From Algiphilus sp. (GTDB lineage: Bacteria > Pseudomonadota > Gammaproteobacteria > Nevskiales > Nevskiaceae), in contig NZ_JAGLEJ010000016.1 of NCBI RefSeq assembly GCF_023145115.1, forward strand, positions 123,628-187,627: a stretch of 64,000 bases of DNA. The letters run 5' to 3'. The notes beneath the pieces were generated by a model, which had not been told where the DNA came from, did no database searches, and was given only the letters and a program-made list of their open reading frames with translations. A program made the translations under genes and the position numbers. Shown here piece by piece: positions 59,237 through 64,000 of this stretch. Within the stretch, counting starts at the first letter, position 1. Each line of letters opens with the position of its first letter.

Positions 59237-59991
59237 GAATCGGGCACGCGCAGATCGATGGCGAGCGGCGCGTGATCGGAGAGCTGCAGCGGCAGCGCCG
59301 ACACCGAGAGCAGTTCCAGATCCGGCGTCACCAGCACCTGATCGAGCGCCCGCCGCGGCCGCCAGCTCGGGTAGGTCTTGGGCGCGTCGTGCGCCGGCCG
59401 GAAGCCCCGGGCGCGGAGCGCCGGATGGTCGCGCAGGAAATCGGCCCCGCTGTTGAGATCGCCCATCAGCACCACCCGGCGGTCGTCGCCCGCGAGATCC
59501 GACAGCTGCTCGAGCTGGCGGCGGCGGTCCCTGCCGCCCAGCGACAGATGCGCCGACAGCAGCGTGAGATCCGACAGCGCGTCGTCGAAGCGCAGACGCA
59601 GGGCCGCCCGGCCGGGAATGCGCGATGCCAGGCTGTGGGATTCCTGCGACACCGGCGCCACGCGCGCCATCCAGCCGTGGCAGTGCCGCGCGACCGGCTG
59701 CAGGTCCCGCGTGACGATGTAGCCGCAATGGTTGAAGCCGGCGCGCTCGGCGAGGAACTCGATCTGGTTGCAGTCGCGCGTGCGCAGACTGCCCGCATCG
59801 GCCTCCTGGATGGCGACGAAATCGTACTCGGACAGCAGCTCGGCGATGCGCTCCAGATTGCCGCTCTGCGAGCGCGACGGCCAGACATGGCGCCACGCGC
59901 CGCTGACCATGTGGCCGTAGTCGCGCGTGTGCAGGCCGACCTGGATGTTGTAGGTCAGCAGGCGCAGCGGCTTGTCGGGGGACTCGGCCAT
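59233..59991 (-). CDS. endonuclease/exonuclease/phosphatase family protein, YbhP-like
   Basis: EEP-fold protein of 252 residues: LLTYNIQVGLH (metal Asn), IAIQEADAG-type motif FVAIQEADAG, MGDLNSGADF (Asp/Asn catalytic) and C-terminal LSDHAPLAIDLRV (Asp-His). No signal peptide. It probably hydrolyses a phosphodiester, perhaps a lipid, since it is translationally coupled to cardiolipin synthase. Upstream lies the terminator of the next gene. Confidence 0.9.
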   Translation of the reverse strand: MAESPDKPLRLLTYNIQVGLHTRDYGHMVSGAWRHVWPSRSQSGNLERIAELLSEYDFVAIQEADAGSLRTRDCNQIEFLAERAGFNHCGYIVTRDLQPVARHCHGWMARVAPVSQESHSLASRIPGRAALRLRFDDALSDLTLLSAHLSLGGRDRRRQLEQLSDLAGDDRRVVLMGDLNSGADFLRDHPALRARGFRPAHDAPKTYPSWRPRRALDQVLVTPDLELLSVSALPLQLSDHAPLAIDLRVPDS

Positions 59992-60036
59992 GTCCCCGAT
60001 TCTACGTCCAGGGTGCTGAGCGGCGCGCGAACGGAA

Positions 60037-60060
60037 ACGGGCCCGCCAAAGCGGGCCCGT
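60037..60060 (-). terminator. hairpin terminator after the large lipoprotein gene
   Basis: Perfect 10-bp stem ACGGGCCCGC (60037-60046) and GCGGGCCCGT (60051-60060), loop CAAA; on the minus strand it is followed by TTTCC. A second hairpin, TCCGGCCC/GGGCCGGA (60070-60088), stands between it and the stop codon at 60105. Confidence 0.8.
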
Positions 60061-60104
60061 TGTGCATGATCCGGCCCGACGGGCCGGAAAGGGGCGGGAC
60101 GCGA

Positions 60105-61730
60105 TCAGTCGTCGACGGTCACGCCGTTGATGGTGGCGCTGAGTACCTCGACCTGGTCGGTGCGCACGCCGTTGTCGGGGTCGAGCTCGTAGAACAGCAC
60201 TTCCAGACCCGATTCAACCGAGTAGTGGGTCACTAAGGGCTCGTCCTCCTCCTCTTCGACGATGTAGACAAGGTTGGTATCGAAACGGCAGGTCTCGATG
60301 CTCCTTCCGTCGATCTGGATCGTCTCACGACCGATATAGGTCGTGGTCGCGCGCACCGTGCCACTCTCGTTGTCCTCGATATCGCTTTCTTCGATCACGA
60401 TGGTCTGCGTCACGCTCTCGCCCTCGGCGAGATCGAAGGGGGCGAGGAGCGCGGCAGGATTGAGGGTCTCGGTCTCGAGCAGTTCACCGGTCGACGGGTC
60501 TCTGATCTCGTCGCCGAGCAAGGCAAACGAGGGGCGCGTGAAATCGACCTGAAAGAAGGTGAGCTCGTCGACAGGCTCACCTTGCCCACCGTCCACCGTG
60601 CTGGGAGAACGGAGCCGAATCGCCGTGCGCCCGTCGAAGGTGACCTCCCCGTCGGTGATCACCGTTTCGGTGTATTCCTCAACGAACTCGAGCTCGCCCG
60701 GCGTGCCACCGAACTCACCGTCGTTGCGGCCCTCGTAGCGCACCGTCTGAACCACTTCCGTGCCTTCCTGCCACAGGACCGGATTGAAGCAGGCCGCTGC
60801 CGAGCTGACCGACTCGGGCGCTCTGGTGAACGTCCGGTTGAGCTCGAAGGAGGTCGCGCGTGTTTCCGTAGTTTCTCCTGAGCCGACGGGGGAACGCGCC
60901 AGCTGGAAGGTATCGCCCTCGACGCGAACGAGCGAGTAGAAGAACCCGCCCTCGGTCAGGTTGCGGATGTCGATCTCGCTGGCCGGCTCGCCATCCGCGG
61001 CCTGGACCTGCTCGCCCACGGCCACGGTGAGCTGCTCGCTGTAGCTGTCTTCAGGCGAGCCGAGGCAGGACCCGTTCAGCCAGACCGATTCGGTCACGGT
61101 GACATCGGTGCCATCGAAGGTCCAGGAGCCCTCGAAGGATTCGCTACCGTCGTCGGCTGCATCGCACGCGAAGTCCCATGTGCCCTGCAGCGCATCGATG
61201 ACCGCATTGTCGACATCGAAGCAGACGGTATCGACATTGGAGACGAGGTTCTCGGCATCACGACCGCTGATGGCGACGCAGAACTCGCCCGCGCCGATGT
61301 TTGACGGTATGTCGATGTCCAGCACGACCGTCTCCAGCGCCTTGGTGCCACTGCGCGACTGGGTCTCCGAGCCCAGCAGGACCTCGGCGTAGCGGTCGGA
61401 ACCAACCACCTTGGCGAAGATAGCCGACAGCGCCGAGCCGGTCTCGAAATTCAGACTCAGCGAGGCGCTGCCGCCCGACGGAACCCCGACCTGCCGGGTC
61501 GCCGCCTGCAGCACCGGATCGTTGCCGGTGCTGGTCGGGGCCGGCGGATCGCCGTCGAGCAGGCTGGCGTCGCGATCGCCCACCTTGATGAGGATCGTCT
61601 CCATCACCGCGTCGGGCTCGGCGCCCGGATCGATGGTGCCGGACCCGCCGCCGCCACCGCCGCCGCCGCACGCGGCAAGCAACGCGCTGCTCGACAGCAG
61701 CGCGATCAGTACGCCTCTTGAAGTCTTCAT
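60105..61730 (-). CDS. large lipoprotein of unknown function
   Basis: Lipoprotein of 541 residues: signal peptide GVLIALLSSSALLAAC with lipobox LAAC, followed by a run of eight glycines. The mature protein is acidic and beta-rich with many Thr, Ser, Glu and Val (for instance TQTIVIEESDIEDNESGTV and EYTETVITDGEVTFDG) and several Cys (CVAISG, VCFDVD, FACDAA, SCLGS). It resembles repetitive surface or outer-membrane lipoproteins but I cannot name the family. ATG 61730 has GGGGA eight bases upstream; an in-frame ATG 61823 is much less likely. A well-formed terminator follows. Confidence 0.8.
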   Translation of the reverse strand: MKTSRGVLIALLSSSALLAACGGGGGGGGSGTIDPGAEPDAVMETILIKVGDRDASLLDGDPPAPTSTGNDPVLQAATRQVGVPSGGSASLSLNFETGSALSAIFAKVVGSDRYAEVLLGSETQSRSGTKALETVVLDIDIPSNIGAGEFCVAISGRDAENLVSNVDTVCFDVDNAVIDALQGTWDFACDAADDGSESFEGSWTFDGTDVTVTESVWLNGSCLGSPEDSYSEQLTVAVGEQVQAADGEPASEIDIRNLTEGGFFYSLVRVEGDTFQLARSPVGSGETTETRATSFELNRTFTRAPESVSSAAACFNPVLWQEGTEVVQTVRYEGRNDGEFGGTPGELEFVEEYTETVITDGEVTFDGRTAIRLRSPSTVDGGQGEPVDELTFFQVDFTRPSFALLGDEIRDPSTGELLETETLNPAALLAPFDLAEGESVTQTIVIEESDIEDNESGTVRATTTYIGRETIQIDGRSIETCRFDTNLVYIVEEEEDEPLVTHYSVESGLEVLFYELDPDNGVRTDQVEVLSATINGVTVDD

Positions 61731-62140
61731 TGTTGTTTTCCCCTGGGGAGTGCTGCGATCGACCGATCGCACGGAAGGTCGCGGCTTCGGTGCCGCAACC
61801 GGGAACGTCCGGTGCCGGGGCACGAACGACTCCCTCGAAGAGGCGTCGCGCCGCGCACGGACAGGTCATCACCGCCGATCCCTTTCGGCGGTGCGGTGGT
61901 GGCGACCGCCACCGACCCGCTGCGGCTCATGGCTGGCTGAGCACGTCATGGCTTCAGTCTTCCACGTCAGTAAGTCCCGAACAACCTCGATTCGGGGGGA
62001 ATCGCAGCGGATATGAACGAATATGTGCCGAAGATCACGGTTGCGCCCGGCCCGTGAGCCGCTCGCTGCCGCGTCATGCCCTGGCTCGCCGCACGTTCCC
62101 GTGGATGGCGCAAGCGTAGTCGGACGCCGGCGGCGTGGTC

Positions 62141-62158
62141 ATCACACCCAGGTGTGAT
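62141..62158. promoter_or_regulatory. perfect 18-bp dyad in intergenic DNA
   Basis: ATCACACC-CA-GGTGTGAT, perfectly symmetric arms of eight bases. No gene starts nearby (411 bases upstream of the lipoprotein ATG), so its use is unclear. Confidence 0.35.
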
Positions 62159-62367
62159 GCGTGCGCGGGATCAGGTGCCCGACAGGCGCCGGGCGGTGGC
62201 ACCAGCGCACGGGCGTGCGGGCGTGCGGGTGCATGGGCATGTTCCGGCCGAACCGCGCCGCGCTGAGTGACGCGTGGCAGTTTCGGGCATTTCACTGCCG
62301 TGGCGCGCACGCGTATCTGCCGGCACGCGTTACGTCGCGCCACCCGGCCGCTCTCACCAGGCTCGAT

Positions 62368-62449
62368 TCCTGCCTCGCCAAGTGACGCGCGGGGGCCGTC
62401 CTGGCCTCCGCCTTCGCCGCGCTGCGAAGCGCCACTGGCGCTTCGGTCG
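62368..62449. repeat. tandem 101-bp repeat, copy A (82-bp core)
   Basis: The core from TCCTGCCTCGCC to CGCTTCGGTCG occurs twice (62368-62449 and 62469-62550) with one mismatch in 82 bases; similarity extends about 19 bases left at lower identity, giving a period of 101. Each core holds two hairpins: GGGGGCC/GGCCTCC-type around GTCCT and CGAAGCGCC-ACT-GGCGCTTCG. The arrangement resembles REP/BIME-type intergenic repeats. Confidence 0.8.
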
Positions 62450-62468
62450 GGCTGTCACTACGCTCGGC

Positions 62469-62550
62469 TCCTGCCTCGCCAAGTGACGCGCGGGGGCCGT
62501 CCTGGCCCCCGCCTTCGCCGCGCTGCGAAGCGCCACTGGCGCTTCGGTCG
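62469..62550. repeat. tandem 101-bp repeat, copy B (82-bp core)
   Basis: Second copy, directly after the metH stop (62555 on the minus strand). Here the first hairpin is perfect (GGGGGCC-GTCCT-GGCCCCC) and the second is CGAAGCGCC-ACT-GGCGCTTCG. Both could end metH transcription, but lack a T-run. Confidence 0.8.
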
Positions 62551-62554
62551 CGGC

Positions 62555-64000
62555 TCAGTCCTCCGGCTCGTAGGCGAGGTTGGGGGCGAGCCAGCGCTCG
62601 GCTTCGCTCTGCTCCCAGCCCTTGCGCTTGGCGTAGTCGGCGACCTGGTCGCGGTTGATGCGGCCGACGACGAAGTAGCGCGACTCGGGGTGCGCGAAGT
62701 AGAGCCCGGACACGGCGGCGCCTGGCCACATGGCCATCGACTCGGTGAGCTGCATGCCGGTGTTGTTCTCGACGTCGAGCAGCTCCCAGATCGCCTGCTT
62801 CTCGGTGTGCTCCGGGCAGGCCGGATAGCCCGGGGCCGGGCGGATGCCCCGGTACTTCTCCTGGATCAGCGCGTCGTTGTCGAGCGCCTCGTCCGGGTCG
62901 TAGCCCCAGAACTCCTTGCGCACGCGCTCGTGCATGCGCTCGGCGAAGGCCTCGGCGAGACGATCCGCGAGGGATTCGAGCAGGATGGCGTTGTAGTCGT
63001 CGTTGGCCTTCTTGAATTCCTCGGCCTTCTCGCTGCTGCCGATGCCCGTGGTGACGGCGAAGGCGCCGACGTAATCCTTGAGGCCGGTTTCCGACGGCGC
63101 GACGTAGTCGGAGAGGCTCCGGTTGGGTACGCCCTCGCGATGCTCGCTCTGCTGGCGCAGGCAGCGCAGGCGCAGTCGCTCGCTGCTGCGCGACTCGTCG
63201 CTGTAGACGGCGATGTCGTCGTGCTCGACCTGGTTGGCCGGGAAGAGGCCGATGACGCCGTTGGCGGTAAGCCACTTCTCCTCGATGATCTGGTCGAGCA
63301 TCGCGTTGGCCTCGTCGTAGAGCTTGCGCGCGGTCTCGCCCGATGCCGGGTTGTTGAGCACGTCGGGGAAGCGGCCCTTGATCTCCCAGGCGTTGAAGAA
63401 GGGGCCCCAGTCGATGCAGTCGCGCAGCTCGGCCAGCGGGTAGTCCTTGAAGACCTTCACGTACTCGGGCGAGTCGCCGGCTTCGCTGATCAGCTTCGGC
63501 ACGGCCGGCTCGTAGCCTTCCCAGTCCGGCACGCTGCGGTTGGCGCGCGCCTTGTCGATGGGCAGCAGCTTCTCCTGCTTGTTCTTGCCGGCGTGGCGCT
63601 CGCGGAGCTTGGCGTAGTCCGCCTTGAGCTCATCGATCATCGCGTCGCGGGCATCGTTGTCGAGCAGCTTGGCGACGGTGGGCACCGAGCGCGAGGCGTC
63701 CTTGACCCACACCACCGGGCCCTTGTAGCTGGGCTCGATCTTGACCGCGGTGTGCGCGCGCGAGGTGGTGGCGCCACCGACCAGCAGCGGGATGTCGAGA
63801 CCCTGGCGCTCCATCTCCTTGGCGAAATGCACCATCTCGTCGAGGCTGGGCGTGATCAGGCCGGACAGGCCGATGATGTCGGCGTCGTGCTCCTTGGCGG
63901 CGTCGAGGATCTTCTGCGCAGGCACCATGACGCCGAGGTCGATGACCTCGAAGTTGTTGCACTGGAGGACGACACCGACGATGTTCTTGCCGATGTCGTG
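62555..64000 (-). CDS. metH: cobalamin-dependent methionine synthase MetH (C-terminal part, cut at window edge)
   Basis: The last 481 residues of MetH, which remethylates homocysteine with methyltetrahydrofolate via cobalamin. The visible part starts in the B12-binding domain at HDIGKNIVGVVLQC (the His is the lower cobalt ligand of DxHxxG), followed by GLSGLITPS and LVGGATTSRAH. The C-terminal reactivation domain that binds SAM follows, with SDYVAPSETGLKDYVGAF (cited in part) and RPAPGYPACPEHTEK (RxxxGY motif). It continues beyond the right edge. In this genome it would regenerate the SAM consumed by betaine synthesis. Confidence 0.97.
   Translation of the reverse strand, partial: HDIGKNIVGVVLQCNNFEVIDLGVMVPAQKILDAAKEHDADIIGLSGLITPSLDEMVHFAKEMERQGLDIPLLVGGATTSRAHTAVKIEPSYKGPVVWVKDASRSVPTVAKLLDNDARDAMIDELKADYAKLRERHAGKNKQEKLLPIDKARANRSVPDWEGYEPAVPKLISEAGDSPEYVKVFKDYPLAELRDCIDWGPFFNAWEIKGRFPDVLNNPASGETARKLYDEANAMLDQIIEEKWLTANGVIGLFPANQVEHDDIAVYSDESRSSERLRLRCLRQQSEHREGVPNRSLSDYVAPSETGLKDYVGAFAVTTGIGSSEKAEEFKKANDDYNAILLESLADRLAEAFAERMHERVRKEFWGYDPDEALDNDALIQEKYRGIRPAPGYPACPEHTEKQAIWELLDVENNTGMQLTESMAMWPGAAVSGLYFAHPESRYFVVGRINRDQVADYAKRKGWEQSEAERWLAPNLAYEPED

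Larger units (their letters stand above)
61731..62554. other. 824-base non-coding region before metH 3' end
   Basis: I see no convincing gene here; open frames on both strands are Arg/Pro/Ala-rich and lack ribosome sites. Contents: leader of the lipoprotein gene; hairpin CACCGCCGA/TCGGCGGTG (61870-61893); an AT-richer patch at about 61950-62035 that may hold a promoter; a perfect dyad at 62141-62158; short repeats of GGGCGTGC near 62213; and two copies of an 82-bp repeat at 62368-62550. Confidence 0.6.

Noticed and set aside
61900..62390. Small open frames of 60-90 codons in the metH-lipoprotein gap
   Set aside because: Arg/Pro-rich products, no ribosome sites, overlapping on several frames and strands.
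62368..62550. Possible CRISPR array
   Set aside because: Only two repeats of 82 bp with a 19-base gap that is itself similar between copies; no cas genes.

Overview
The window is 64 kb of GC-rich DNA (roughly 68-70 % by eye), densely coding on both strands, with short intergenic gaps, many 4-base stop/start overlaps and frequent GTG starts. The gene content (OmpW, SoxR, RmuC, SlyD, RND and Drr-type pumps, KatG, MetH, glycine betaine synthesis from glycine, many acyl-CoA and short-chain dehydrogenase genes) fits a marine or halotolerant gammaproteobacterium. A Nevskiales/Salinisphaerales-like lineage is my best guess; the genus is not determinable from what I can see. I found no rRNA, tRNA, IS element, phage, integron or CRISPR.

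Layout. 0-7 kb: OmpW porin (cut at the left edge), a lipoprotein, a SoxR gene divergent from an FMN reductase over a clear SoxR box, NnrU, DUF2252, an AMPylating Fic protein and RmuC. 7-16.4 kb: a two-gene Drr-type ABC exporter facing a three-gene RND operon (lipoprotein adaptor plus two different inner-membrane pumps). 16.4-25.7 kb: SlyD, a GFA enzyme, a zinc-ribbon protein, a secreted nuclease, a five-PAS diguanylate cyclase, a tyrosine phosphatase, an HNH protein and two secreted hydrolase lipoproteins. 25.8-33 kb: Ca/Na antiporter, tandem universal stress protein, TetR plus fatty acid desaturase, PhoD-like phosphatase, CHAD protein and unknowns.

33-43 kb is the most interesting part. A LysR gene sits between two divergent operons. 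The leftward one carries LysR, a serine hydrolase, a crotonase and an SRPBCC protein. The rightward one carries an ACAD10/11-type acyl-CoA dehydrogenase, two tandem alpha/beta hydrolases that differ at the nucleophile (Cys versus Ser), an ACAD10/11-type kinase, a histidine phosphatase, an SDR and an SRPBCC protein. By analogy with ACAD10/11 and with LvaA/LvaC of levulinate catabolism, this looks like a phosphorylation-elimination route for hydroxylated acyl-CoAs, possibly fed by lactones. Next to it lie a MerR regulator with a histone-like tail and a Baeyer-Villiger monooxygenase-SDR operon behind a perfect 18-bp palindrome.

46.7-48.4 kb holds the two-gene operon for glycine betaine synthesis by stepwise methylation of glycine. 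48.4-57.7 kb carries an AI-2E transporter, an HSL-type esterase, a thioesterase-alcohol dehydrogenase pair, SDRs (one of 2,4-dienoyl-CoA reductase type), a cupin, MAPEG, TfoX-like and KatG. 57.8-64 kb has cardiolipin synthase with a YbhP-like EEP protein, a large lipoprotein of unknown function, about 0.8 kb of non-coding DNA ending in a tandem 101-bp repeat, and the 3' two-fifths of metH, cut at the right edge.

Taken together the genes describe a cell coping with salt (betaine, MetH to recycle homocysteine), redox-cycling compounds (SoxR, KatG, pumps) and hydrophobic carbon sources (desaturase, monooxygenase, acyl-CoA chemistry).
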